From the NCBI RefSeq assembly GCF_001522545.3, contig NC_031776.1, positions 25,617,634 to 25,681,633 of the forward strand: a stretch of DNA of 64,000 bases, given 5' to 3'. Below, in pieces: positions 42,536 through 53,264 of this stretch. Position 1 is the stretch's first letter. Every line of letters begins with the position of its first letter. The notes beneath the pieces are model-generated. The model had not been told where the DNA came from. It saw only the letters and a list, made by a program, of their open reading frames with translations, and made no database searches. The DNA comes from Parus major. Lineage: Eukaryota; Chordata; Aves; Passeriformes; Paridae. Position numbers and translations under genes: made by a program.

Positions 42536-43023
42536 GGAGATATTGTTTAAAAGAGCAAGCGAGGGAGCGAGCCGAAGAGCTGGTCTGACCGAGTGGATCC
42601 GTGCAGCTTCTCCTGGGATCGCCGGGATCGCGCCGCTTCCCCGCTCCGCGCCGCGCAGCGTGCGGTGCCCTGCCCGCGGCGGGGGTCCCCGGGCACCGCC
42701 ACCGCATCCGCGCCGGACTCCGGACCCTCCGCGCTGCTTTGAAAATAAAAGCATCTCTCTAATAATAAGCGGGACGGTGGGGGGAAGAAGACTCGCAACA
42801 GTGGAGCTGCCAGCCGCGCACCCCCTGCCCGCCGCCCCCGGCTCCCTCCCCAGCTATGCTCCGGGTCAACTTTGATGGCACGTTGAGAAGCAGCGGGCGC
42901 TGAAGGGGGACAACCGAGCGTCGCGGAGCCGACCTGCTCAGAGACCTGCACCCACGGATTGTCTTGCGGGGGCGGAGTGGGCGGGGGGGTACAAGTGGCA
43001 TTTCTCCCCCCCCCCTCCTTCCA

Positions 43024-43075
43024 GGCTATAAATTGGATTGTATATAAATCTTGGTTTATCTCTCTGGCCCCCCTC
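43024..43075 (+). promoter_or_regulatory. INHBB: Candidate INHBB core promoter (paired TATA)
   Basis: Two TATAAA motifs, 43027-43032 and 43043-43048 (within TATATAAA), sit in a short AT-rich island inside GC-rich DNA, 570-590 nt before the INHBB ATG. A TATA box at 43043 would place a start near 43070. I infer promoter function from sequence only. INHBB promoters in mammals have been described as GC-rich, so this needs cap-site data. Confidence 0.4.
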
Positions 43076-43076
43076 A

Positions 43077-43173
43077 ATGACGCTGGACTAGCGAGCTCCT
43101 CTCCGCGGCCCGCCCGGACCTGCCGAAGCGAGCGATGGACCACGAGCGACTGCGCCCGGGGATGCCCCTCTGA
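43077..43173 (+). promoter_or_regulatory. INHBB: Upstream ORFs in the INHBB leader
   Basis: Two short upstream ORFs end before the INHBB start. One, at 43077-43091, encodes MTLD. The other, at 43135-43173, encodes MDHERLRPGMPL and contains a second in-frame ATG. If transcription begins near 43070 both are in the mRNA and could reduce INHBB translation. The leader between them and the ATG is C-rich and likely structured on the RNA level. Confidence 0.35.
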
Positions 43174-43613
43174 AGCGACGCGGGGCACCGGGGCAGAGCG
43201 GCGCCGCCTCTCCCCTGCTCCCCGGATCCCCTCGCACCTCCGGCTCGCTCCCCGCTCCCCCTCCCTCCTCCCCGGGCTCCGCAGCCACCCCCTCACCTGC
43301 TGCCGTCCCCCTCCCCCGTGGAGCCGGGCTCTCTCCGTGCACGCCAAGCCTGTTCCCCCCCCCCGCCGCCAACTTCGCCCTCGGTGCCTGCGCGTGCAGC
43401 CTCCCCCCTCCGCCTCCCCGGCGGCACACGCCGCTTCCCCGGGCGCCCCCTCCCTCCGCCGCGGCTCCCCCCCTGCGCGGAGCGGTTGCGGCCCCCCAGC
43501 TTGGCTGCCACCGCCCCCTCCGCGCCGCGGAGCGCTCGGAGCGGCGCTGCCTGCAGACGGGCTCCCTGCGGCGCTCCGGGGCGGCCCCCAGCTCGGCCCC
43601 CCGCTCCTCCGCC

Positions 43614-44016
43614 ATGGACGGGGCGGCTCGCCGGGGGGTGCTGGCCGCGCTGCTGGCCTGCGGGCTGCTCCTGCTGGGCGCCGCGGCCACCCCGACCCCG
43701 CCGGCCCCCGCCGGCGGCTCCCCGCAGGACACATGCACCTCCTGCGGCTTCCGGCGGCCCGAGGAGCCGGGCAAGGTGGACGGGGATTTCCTGGAGGCGG
43801 TGAAGAGGCACATCCTGAGCCGGCTGCAGATGCGGGACCGGCCCAACATCACGCACGCCGTGCCCAAGGCGGCCATGGTCACGGCGCTGCGCAAGCTGCA
43901 CGCCGGCAAGGTGCGGGAGGACGGCCGCGTGGAGATCCCCAGCCTGGACGGGCAGGCGAGCGCCGGGCCCCCGGCCCACGACCCGGTCTCCGAGATCATC
44001 AGCTTCGCCGAGACAG
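43614..44016 (+). CDS. INHBB: INHBB coding exon 1 (codons 1-135)
   Basis: Encodes the signal peptide and first third of the prodomain, ending SEIISFAET plus one base of Asp135. The donor ACAG|GTGGGC is at 44016/44017. It is very GC-rich. A Pro/Ala/Gly stretch after the signal peptide (about 26-36) is the most variable part. Confidence 0.96.
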
Positions 44017-47000
44017 GTGGGCGCCGCCCGGCCGCGCGCCCCCGCCGCCCGCGCTCCCCTGCCCGACCCGCCGCGGCCCCTGCCCTGCCGCGCTCCCCGC
44101 CTGTCCTGCCTCGCCCCGTCTGTCATTCCCCCTGCTCGACCCCTGTCAGTCCCCCTGCTTGACCCCTGTCAGTCTTCCCTCTCGCCCTGCCTGTCCTCCT
44201 GCCCACCTTCTCTTTCCGCCTGCCTGACCCCTGGCAGTCCCCCGGCTGCCCTTGCCTGGCCTCCTGCGCACCCTGCCTGTCCTTCTGCCTGGTACAGGCA
44301 CCTGGCCGCCCAGCTCACCCGCTTGCCGTCCGCCTCCTTCGCTCTCCTCTCTGCCCCGCACCGTCTCGCCCTGGCCCTGCCCGCGCCTTCCCTTCCTCCC
44401 TGCTTGTGCCCCTGTGCCCGGGATTCTCCCCGGGCTGCACCCTGGAACTCTCTCTTGTCCCTCCATCCCTCCGCAGCCTCGGCCCCCGGCTCCCCTCCGG
44501 CGGTTCTTCCAGCTGCACCGGGGCTTGTCTCCGTCCTTGCGTGTCCCACTGTCCCTCCTCTGCCTGTCCCGCTCCATCTCTTGCATCCCTTGCCTTGTCT
44601 GTCTGCCCTGCACATTCATCTGGTTCACTGCCTGCATCTGTCTGTTGAGGCTTGCATTTGCCCATCCTCTCTTTCCGTTTGTTTCCCATTTATGTAGCTT
44701 TCATTTGCAGTATTGGCCTTGTCTGTTTGTCCTCTGCATGCGGTGTCCTACCAAGTGTGTCTGTGTCCTGTCTGTCCGTCAGTCCTTTCACTAACTGCCC
44801 TGCATCCCCGCGGTACCAGCCATCTCAGTCCTGTCCAGCCATTGCAGTTATGTGTCACCGAATCCCTTCAGCACAGCTTTCCAGTAGTTTAACCACTGTC
44901 CCCGTGAACTTTGCACATCTGGCTGGAACACCATCACCCTGCAAATTACCTCTCTCCTGTCTATCTGCCCATCTCTCCTTTCCTTCATCACTCTATCGCT
45001 CCGTTCATTTTTCTCTCTCTATCTTCTTGTGGCATCTATAGATCATTTGTCCACAAAATAAATCTCTTTCTATCCTGTATGCTGCCCACTCATCTTCTTT
45101 ATCTACCCTCCCACTTACCAAAGGCATATACATTTACAGTATCTATGGGATCTGTTGCATTATACATATGCTTGTTATATTCACATACAAAATTTATGAG
45201 CGCACACAATCTCACACAACACAAGTGATGTGGATCGGTGCAGCAGCACCGTACTGTTCTTTTTCTGTCACTGTCACCACAGTTTACGAAAAAGTTGTGT
45301 ATTTACTAACATGTGAAAGGCTTTCTTAGTGTACATTTTGGGGGTTATTATTTTTTAATAGGATGTTGTTGGGAAATCGGGGGTGGGCTTGTACTTCCAT
45401 TTGGTATTCAGTCAATCGCTGTCTTTTGTAACACTTCCAAAATTGACTTCATGTAAAACGTAGACAAACACAGTGAAAATTTTTGTCACTGAACTATTAC
45501 AAGGTACTGAATGGGCTCTGGAGGCACATTTGAAAGGCATCTAGGGTAACAAATGAAGACACCGACTACGCAAAAAATCCCATTCAGAGATTGACAAAAA
45601 TGCTAAAGATTCTTAGGGAAGGAAAGGCAGAAAAAAAATCTACATTTAGCTCTGTACAGACGGAAGCAAAACTGATAAGGGCAGATGAGAAAATGCCTTT
45701 CCAGCAATAATTTTAAATAGCGATTGGGATGCTTTGATTCAGGGACCAGAATTACGGTCTCCGCCATAAAGGCCGGCACATTTATCACCTACGCCAAATT
45801 TAGTTAGGACTTACAGTACAAAATTGCAGGAAGGCCGCTGGTATTTCTGAAATATTTCATGCAGCAGGCTCTTCTGTTTACAAATAAGGGGTTATGTCAG
45901 ACATTTGGTGACATTTGGTTTTCTGTGACAATTTCTCTCCTTTAATTCTGGTGTTGCTGAAAAGCGTATTGAGAACAGCCAATAACGGCGTTACAGCGGG
46001 AACAACCGCTTCATTGCCTTGCCTCGTATGGGAGTTCATCATTTCAGGGAGAAAAGGCAGAGATTGAAATGATTAATAATAGCAGATATTCTACCGGATA
46101 AGTGGGGGTTAGCTTGATCTGTTGGACAAACAGGCACATTACTGAAATATTTTCCGTTCTGTCTCGTGAATCCTCTCCTTTAAACCGCGACGAGAATATG
46201 TGCAAATCGAAACAAAATCCCTGGTTTGGCATTGGCGTTTTAGTGGTTATTGAAGGAGCTCTCCCCATGAGAATTGGCAGGTAGCTGAAAGTTAAAACTA
46301 TTCTTAAACTGATGAGATAGAAGAGTCCTAGTCCTAGTGCCGGTCTTTTTCAAGGTGCTGCTATAGCATCTTTAAATCTGGCTTTCTGGAAAAAACATAT
46401 ATTCTGGAAAGCTCTTAGTGATGTCTGTGGATCTGACACATCCGAATGCAGTCCAATGTTGACGGTTGCTGTGGGAAGTCCCCTTTTCAATTAATTCTAG
46501 TTGCAAATTGGGGATATTTGATGCAGTGCATGCCTTCTGACTGGCACAGCCTTGTTGCCGTTCGCTCGATCTGCTGTGCTCTAGCGTTGTCCCTGAATCC
46601 AGAAAGGCACACTAGATAACATTTCCTTTTTGACTTAATCTCGCTGATCTCTCCTTATCTTGCAGACGATCTGGCCTCATCTAGAGTCCGCCTCTATTTC
46701 TTCATCTCGAATGAAGGGAACCAGAACTTGTTTGTCGTTCAAGCCAGCCTGTGGCTTTACTTGAAGCTGCTTCCATATGTCTTAGAGAAAGGCAGCAGGC
46801 GAAAAGTAAGAGTCAAAGTCTATTTCCAAGACCCGGACACTAGCAACAAGTGGAATGTGGTTGAAAAGAAAGTTGATCTCAAAAGAAGTGGTTGGCACAC
46901 TTTTCCCATGACAGAGGCGATCCAGGCTCTGTTTGAGAGAGGAGAAAGGAGACTGAACTTGGATGTTCAATGTGAGGGCTGTGAAGAGTATTCAGTGCTG

Positions 47001-47441
47001 CCAATTTATGTGGACCCTGGGGAGGAATCCCACCGGCCTTTTTTAGTGGTGCAAGCCCGCCTCGCTGATAACAAACACAGGATCCGGAAAAGAGGCCTGG
47101 AGTGCGATGGCAGGACCAATCTATGTTGCAGGCAACAGTTTTACATTGACTTTAGACTCATTGGGTGGAATGACTGGATCATAGCACCATCAGGTTACTA
47201 TGGGAATTACTGTGAAGGGAGCTGCCCGGCCTACTTGGCCGGTGTCCCGGGGTCGGCTTCCTCCTTTCACACCGCTGTCGTGAATCAGTACCGAATGCGG
47301 GGGCTGAACCCGGGCACCGTGAACTCCTGTTGCATTCCAACCAAACTTAGCACAATGTCAATGCTGTACTTTGATGATGAATACAACATTGTGAAAAGGG
47401 ACGTTCCCAATATGATTGTGGAAGAATGTGGTTGTGCTTGA
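43614..47441 (+). CDS. INHBB: Inhibin/activin beta-B subunit precursor (2 exons)
   Basis: Join 43614-44016 and 46666-47441: 1179 nt, 392 residues plus stop. This secreted TGF-beta family subunit homodimerises to activin B, or pairs with the alpha subunit to form inhibin B; activins signal through type II/ALK receptors and inhibin B restrains pituitary FSH. Parts in order are a hydrophobic signal peptide (about 1-25), a prodomain with DTCTSC (Cys41, Cys44), an N-glycosylation site at Asn78 (NIT) and a CEGC pair (237, 240), a furin site RIRKR (273-277), then a 115-residue mature chain (278-392). The mature chain has nine cysteines (positions 4, 11, 12, 40, 44, 79, 80, 112, 114), the activin-beta pattern, and ends EECGCA. 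The ATG at 43614 is in strong Kozak context (GCCATGG) and directly precedes the signal peptide. The single intron falls in the prodomain (phase 1). All key residues are intact. Confidence 0.98.
44017..46665 (+). other. INHBB: INHBB intron
   Basis: 2.6 kb phase-1 GT-AG intron. The first kilobase is strongly pyrimidine-biased on the sense strand. The 45590-46270 part has scattered CpGs in otherwise AT-rich unique sequence and may be regulatory. Confidence 0.85.
44050..45020 (+). repeat. C/T-rich degenerate repeat tract
   Basis: Nearly 1 kb of C+T-rich sequence built from degenerate CCTGTC/CCTGCC/TCTGTC-like words. One clear tandem pair lies around 44136-44181 (the phrase 'gacccctgtcagtc' occurs twice about 24 nt apart). 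Composition drifts from C-rich to T-rich downstream. It is low complexity, which explains the many long open frames on both strands. Confidence 0.65.
46666..47441 (+). CDS. INHBB: INHBB coding exon 2 (codons 135-392)
   Basis: The acceptor ctccttatcttgcag ends at 46665. The exon opens [15 protein letters not shown] and includes the furin site and the complete mature domain, stopping at TGA 47439-47441. It has much lower GC than exon 1. The mature chain reads [12 protein letters not shown] at its start and is intact. Confidence 0.98.
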
Positions 47442-47453
47442 TTTAAGGTGTGT

Positions 47454-47500
47454 TTTGGGGGGGGAGAGAGAGAGAGAGAGGGGGAGAGAGAGAGAGAGAG
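47454..47500 (+). repeat. G-run and (GA)n microsatellite
   Basis: A run of eight or more G from about 47455, then two (GA)n blocks separated by GGGG (47464-47500), beginning about 15 nt after the INHBB stop codon. The tract is all-purine on the sense strand. Confidence 0.95.
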
Positions 47501-47587
47501 AAACATTCCCGTACAAGATGGTGTTGGAGGAAGTTTCACTGTGTATCCAGGCATCAGTGTTGGAAAGTCACTGTGGAAAAGTTTGAC

Positions 47588-47621
47588 AAAAAAAAAAAAA
47601 AGAAAAAAAAGAAAAAAAAAT
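47588..47621 (+). repeat. A-rich tract
   Basis: Three A runs interrupted by single G residues in the INHBB 3' UTR. Confidence 0.95.
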
Positions 47622-47718
47622 AATCATTTCACTTTGGTGTCAGGACAGTGGCAGTTTGTGGATCATGGACACTTATATATTCTATCACTTATAAGTTAAT
47701 GGTATGAAATATCTTAAA

Positions 47719-47719
<1 letters not shown>

Positions 47720-47753
<34 letters not shown>

Positions 47754-47827
47754 AATGTGGGCACGCACACAGACACGCGCTCATACACACAGACACAGAC
47801 ACAGACACACACACACACACACACACA
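47720..47827 (+). repeat. (CA)n compound microsatellite
   Basis: (CA)16 at 47720-47751, then interrupted CA/CAGA units to 47827. It lies in the INHBB 3' UTR and is likely length-polymorphic. Confidence 0.95.
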
Positions 47828-49430
47828 GGAAGCAGCTCGGGACACGAGCACAGAAAGTCAGTGACCAGTGACGACGGACCTAAATGCCTGCCAGTACGAG
47901 TGAACGGCTGAGCAGCTGTTTCCCCGCCTGTCGGCGAAGCCAGACCGAAATGAGCTCCCTTTGCTCAGGCAAAAGCACAGACTGTGAGAACACAACGTAT
48001 TCTTGCACGCAGGTGTCAAAATGACCAAACTTAGAAAATTAAATAAAAAACAAAAAAGAAAAAAAAAAAAGTTGACTGTCACCTCTTAGGTCTAGCAGGA
48101 AGCTGCAGGACACCTGCCTTGGGAGGCGATCACTTCCTCTTAATTTAAATTTATCTAAACATAAACATCACAGATACCCGCTTCTTCCTACAGCACTTCC
48201 AGCAAGGAATCGTGTGGTTCCATCGGGGGGAGAGAGAGAAAAAAAAAGGGACAGACATGTAAGAAACTGCTGTATTTCTAACACCTGGCCGTTGCGGAGT
48301 CACAAGCTGGGCTGGCGTGATCCGATGCTTTCACTGCCCACTAGCAACCCATGGTTGGCTACACCTGCTGTGTCTTGGAAAAGGGAATCGATATCATATC
48401 TGGACTGTGTTGACTGTTGGCATCTCTCACTGTTCGAAGAACAAAAAGTCAAAAGTTGCAATCTGTGTTCTTCAATGGGGGACTCAGCGAGGCTACGTCA
48501 CGTGGGGGATAAGCAAACAAGCCATGGCCACCACGGCTAAACCAATGAACCCTGAAGAGGAGTGACAGCGACAGGGTGGAGACATTCTGGGAAATGCAGT
48601 GCGTTTAATAACAGGCGAGGAACATTTTTACAGTCTTGGAAAGGAGGAGAGAGGAGAGTGCTTTCAATTTCCTTACCAGGAGGTGTCAAGGATGGCCATA
48701 AAGATCAGAAAATAATGATACAGCATAGCACTTGCAAACTGCTTGAATGCACGTATAATAGCACTTGCAAATTTCAATGCCTTGAAAAGTGGTACTTGAT
48801 AGTGCACTTATCTTTGCTCACTATCTAGGTAAACAGGTGCCGCATGAGCTATGCAATTTAAAGTGTTGACCCATACTAGACAAAACTGGACTTATGATAT
48901 GACTTTTTTATATTTTTTTATACTTGAAATTAAATCTTTTGCTTCTTTTTTAAAGCGAATGATTGCTTTTAATGTTTGCACTGATTTAGTTGCATGATTA
49001 GTCAAAAACTGCCATTTGAAAAAAAATGTTATTTTTATAGCAGCAAAAAATGAATACAGTTAAATGTATTATACATAAATTTTGGAACCAAAGAGGCCAA
49101 CATATTAGTTATAATTTTTATGAGATGGCAAAGCCATCATATATCATGTAGTCATACTGAGCAATCCCTCACGAGGCCTACCAATTGTTTCAGGGTACAA
49201 AATGGATTCTGTTTGTTCTATTCAGTGTCTTTTCTATACCATACGCACATGGAATGTAGAGTGAAAAAAAAGTGACTATTGTAGAATACATTACAATATG
49301 TGCATCCTTTAAATCCAATTTTTATGTTTATTTAATAAAGTTCCTTTTAGGTTCTGTTCCATAATAATTTAAACCAAACAATTTTCACTTAGATTTGCTG
49401 TTGAAGTATTTTACATTTGTGTACAGTTTA

Positions 49431-49490
49431 AATAAATAAAAAAGATTGAAAACTGGATGTATGCTTTTTTTTTTTCTTTTTTTTTTCAGT
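49431..49490 (+). terminator. INHBB: INHBB poly(A) site (likely main)
   Basis: Overlapping AATAAATAAA at 49431-49440 is followed about 25 nt later by a long T-rich tract and 'cagtgtgtaac', a good GU/U-rich downstream element. Confidence 0.7.
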
Positions 49491-52484
49491 GTGTAACATC
49501 TGGAGGAACTCGCTTACTTTCGGGACTGAATAGGCTGCAGACGGTGAACTGTCGCATTAGACCGTAGTCGTATTAGTCACTGCAGAAAGCCTTGTCTGAG
49601 AGCTCAGCTGCGATCCTAAAAATGTTACACTCCACTTTTATTGCTGTCTATACATGTAAGCATCTGCTTCTTTCTCTCTGCAGCAGCTCAGGGGCTCTGG
49701 GCACAGCAACGGCGCTGTTCCGCATACCTGCAGGTCATTTACAGCAAGTTCCTGGTTCACCTGCTGTGTAAGAATGTAACTTCTTCTCTGGGTCACTCCC
49801 TGACTGCTTAGAAGAAGTAAAAAAAATACATGGAAAGCACTTCAGGAATAAAAGATCAATAGTAAGTTTGATTTTTTTTTTCCCCAAAACTAGGCAACAC
49901 TAAGAAAAGGGTTTGTTTTTTTTTTCTTTTTAGTAAAATATCTCCCTTTTACTAACAAGCCCTCAAAAATGTTGAGAAATATTCAAGTAGTCAGCTACAC
50001 ATATATTCAGATATTGATTTAATTGATTTTCACAGATAAATTCTTCCTCCTGGACACATGAGCAAATGCCAGCTTGAAGCTGACAGAAGGACCTCTGTTG
50101 ATTTAGCAAATGTTAGATCTGACCCTGAAACCTGGAAAGTGTTGAAGAAGCAAGATCATACAGCTATTGATGGGTTCTAGTTAAAATTCACATTCAGGTG
50201 TAGCTCTGCCCAGGTCTCCTCACAGCCAGGCACTGGGGTTAAACGGGAGACCTGGAAGAGTAATTTGCTGTGACTGTGCCAACAATCTGCTTCTCAGAAC
50301 TTTGTCCTCCAGATAGAATTTTTTGAATATCTCACAGCTTTCTCACCACCTCGAACTGCACACTGATTGTCAAAGCCACTAGCCACTCACTGTTGCTGCT
50401 CCACCTCTCAGCAGCCTTCTCTCTGGTTTTCATACCACAGGTCAGCTGTGCAACTGATGAGTTCAATAAATTCCCCTTGAAATTGGTGGCCAATACCCAT
50501 CCCTTCACTCTGAAGCCATGTTTGCCCTACTATGACACCATCATTATAAATAAGACTGGGCAGCCCTTTAAAAAGCGGGGTAGATTAAGAAATCTTGCCC
50601 ATTGAAATGCAAGGCCCTGGAGGCTTCATTCTTAATTGGAAGTGTTTGGTTCCTGGGGTCAAAGCCAAACCCTGCATTGGACATTGGGATTCCTGTGCTC
50701 AGGAGGGGAGATCAGGGTGTCTTGGTGAGGGATTTGGACCTGGGGGAACAAGGAATTGCTGGCAGCCAGGATGCTTTGAGCTTGGGCTGGCCTGGAGTGA
50801 GGGGCAAGAACAGGCTGTGCTCTGCACCCTGCTGCAAACCCACAAGCAAGCTCGGGACCCTGAACTTTTTCACAGAGGCCACCAGAAAGCACCTCTTTTC
50901 TTGGTAAAAGTCTTTCCCAGCTTTCTTCCCCTGTCCCTGCCTTCTCTGCTCCCTGATTTGTAGCTAGAGTCATGGTGTTTATGGGACAGAAACAGAAATG
51001 CAAGGAAGAACATGAATATCAGGATAGTGTGAGCGGCATCATCTGGGAGCAGGAAGAGCTGGATCATAGTCCAGGCTCCCAGGTCCTTTTATTTTGTGTG
51101 AAAGAGACTCTAGAAATCAATGTGAACTGAACATGCTTGGAGTTTTCTGCAGCATGGAGTCCCTTGCTGCTCGGGGCATTCTACAGACAGTGAGGTGTTC
51201 TTGTATCCTGGTGCTGATAGCACCTGTCACACAGATTTCTAAGGCTAAAATGAAATAAAATCTTTATTTTTGTGAGACCAATCTGAGACAGTTTGAGCTT
51301 GATTTTGGTTTTCCAGAGATGTGACAAAGCTACAGCTATTTCCAGCTTTTTACAGGGGAGTGCTGGAATTCCGCTTTGTGCAGCTTCCACCTCCTGCATT
51401 TTTGAAATCAGGCAAAATGAAAAATGAGATGCCCAAGCCTCATGGCTGCTTTTCAAAAATTTTGGGGTTTTCCAATCTGTCATTCCCATCCTCATAAAAC
51501 TGAGCATGCAGTTTCATTGCTTTATACGAGGTTAGGTACTCTACCTCAAAAAACAGCTGTGTCACATCCGTACCCCCCCCACCCAACTGTGACTTGGTGA
51601 CTCTCTTGTCTTTGATAGGCTTTGAATTCTATTCTCTAAATGCTAAATCAGTGTCTTCTATCATGTGAAAGAATCAATCTCTGGAGGTGGAGAATCTTCA
51701 CCCTTTAAAATATTCTAACAAAGGCAAAACCCCATCCCGGACCTCCACTGCTGTTAATGAGGATGGTGTGAACAGGGTGACTGTCACGATGTGATGCAAC
51801 AGAGCACTTGTGGATTAACTCTGCATACATCATGTATTTCCACACATAATAGACACCTGTTCCAAAACTGCCAGCTCTCACCTTCTTTGCTTTGTCACTT
51901 GTGAGAGATGAACACAGCAGCTGAAAATTAATTGCTTCACTTGCCCTGCCACCGGAGAAGAGGGAAACCCCTCACCGAACGCGTCCTTTGTAAGCATAAT
52001 TTTTGTATGAAGTGGTTTCTGCCGGGAAGGGTAGGAGAATATTTTGCAAAATTAATCAGAAATATAAATTTTTGTCTAAGAGGGGAGTCTGTTTCAGTTA
52101 ATGCTGATGTCAGTCTACAGTAACTCCCCAAAAGTCTGCAGCTGTAATTCAGGCTAGCAACCATATGAGTAAAGACACACCTGAATCTGGTTTTCTGGAA
52201 TTTCTGATTGGGCCCAGCTCATTCTCAGCTCTCACTATTTCTTAAAAAAGTAATTCTTCCTTTGGAATCAGCAGCTAAAAGTTTTAGCAAAACCCACACA
52301 TGCTGGGTGACAGATCAGAACAAGAGCAGAAGACATCTAACTTTGTCATGAATCTCCCTACATACACTGGAATTTGGCCAGGAATTAACAATCTGCATCA
52401 GTGCAAAATGCCCCAGTAGCTTCCATTTTCTTGCCCAGTCAGTAACCTTGAACTAAAAGCTGGATTTACATGCCTGCTTGTAAC

Positions 52485-52580
52485 AGTGGGGGCCAATTTT
52501 ATTTGGGTAACTTCATTGATTTCAAGGGAATTGTTTCTGATTTGTACTAGAGTAAGTGGGAGCAGATTTAGGTTCTTTAA
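52485..52580 (+). repeat. Probable ancient amniote repeat copy
   Basis: 'gtaacttcattgatttcaag' then 'ggaattgtttctgatttgta' and 'ctagagtaagtgggagcaga' closely parallels a repeat I recall from many reptile and bird sequences (gtaactccattgacttcaatggagtta..gatttacaccagtgtaagtgagagcaga). It is diverged, and the family name is not recalled. Confidence 0.55.
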
Positions 52581-53264
52581 TGTTCTTCCAGTTTAGCTCT
52601 TGGAATAACTTATATTTCATTATTATGTGTTTATGTAATTAGTGCAATTATATCAAATTATATAATTGGTACAATTACTTGGACTCATGTAACCACTGCA
52701 TATAGCATTCCATACTGTAAAATCTTTTCTTTTACTCTGAAAAAAAAAAACCCAAAAAAGAAAAAACAACCCAACAAACCAGTCAATATTACATGGGAAT
52801 CTTAATTTGTTTTTAAATTCCAGTATCAAATTTAAGGCCTGACCACATGCAAGGAACTTCTGGTTCACATCAGTGGAATCTCTGAGCAGGCAGCTTGCAG
52901 CCTTCACCATAGATATTGCGTTTTTAATCTGATTTGGCCAATTCAATTCAACAGAGGCCCTCCTGGAATGTGTGCAGCTCTAACCAGCCTTCCTTGTACA
53001 AAGTAGAGACGTCAAGCTTTTACACACACACATATACACCGCATGACCTGAGAGATCTCGAAGCCATCAGAGCCCTGAGATATGTGTACAGCTTTTTAAT
53101 ACTTGATCAGATTTACTGTCTTTGTGATCTGCCATTGAGAATTTTAAATCAGTATTTTATTAAATTCATAGACTCTCAGTTTTTGGTCATTGAAACTGTT
53201 TTGTTCCCCCCACCACCGTAATTTGCTTTCAGGCTACATTGTTGTGAAAGCTTGGAAGTAGAGG

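Larger units (their letters stand above)
40891..44500 (+). promoter_or_regulatory. INHBB: INHBB CpG island / promoter region
   Basis: An abrupt change to GC- and CpG-rich sequence at about 40891 runs through exon 1 into intron 1. It is broken by an assembly gap (41039-41400) and by an A-rich stretch (42305-42535). GC boxes are frequent. A CCATCCATCCGTCC tetranucleotide patch lies at about 41908-41935. A CpG island spanning the first exon fits a developmentally regulated gene such as INHBB. The start-site position is discussed under the TATA entry. Confidence 0.75.
47442..49450 (+). other. INHBB: INHBB 3' UTR
   Basis: About 2.0 kb from the stop codon to the AATAAATAAA at 49431-49440. It contains a GA repeat, A-rich runs and a CA microsatellite early on, then AT-rich unique sequence with many ATTTT/TATTT motifs typical of regulated 3' UTRs. 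Other AATAAA motifs are at 48042-48047 and 49334-49339. No coding gene overlaps it. Confidence 0.75.

Noticed and set aside
42547..43734. 395-codon minus-strand open frame over the INHBB promoter
   Set aside because: GC-rich sequence with few stop codons. The product is low-complexity Arg/Gly/Pro/Ala, antisense to the INHBB leader and exon 1, with no domain.
42959..44227. 422-codon plus-strand open frame overlapping INHBB exon 1
   Set aside because: It is in a different frame from INHBB, has Pro/Ala/Arg-rich low-complexity translation, and runs through the real splice donor.
44017..44794. Several 120-226-codon frames in INHBB intron 1
   Set aside because: The pyrimidine-rich, low-complexity tract lacks stops. 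The translations are Ser/Pro/Leu/Cys strings (sense) or Gly/Arg/Glu strings (antisense).
46728..47441. Start of the INHBB exon 2 frame at 46728
   Set aside because: The codon there is TTG (Leu156). The frame continues upstream to the splice acceptor at 46665/46666 and joins exon 1 correctly.
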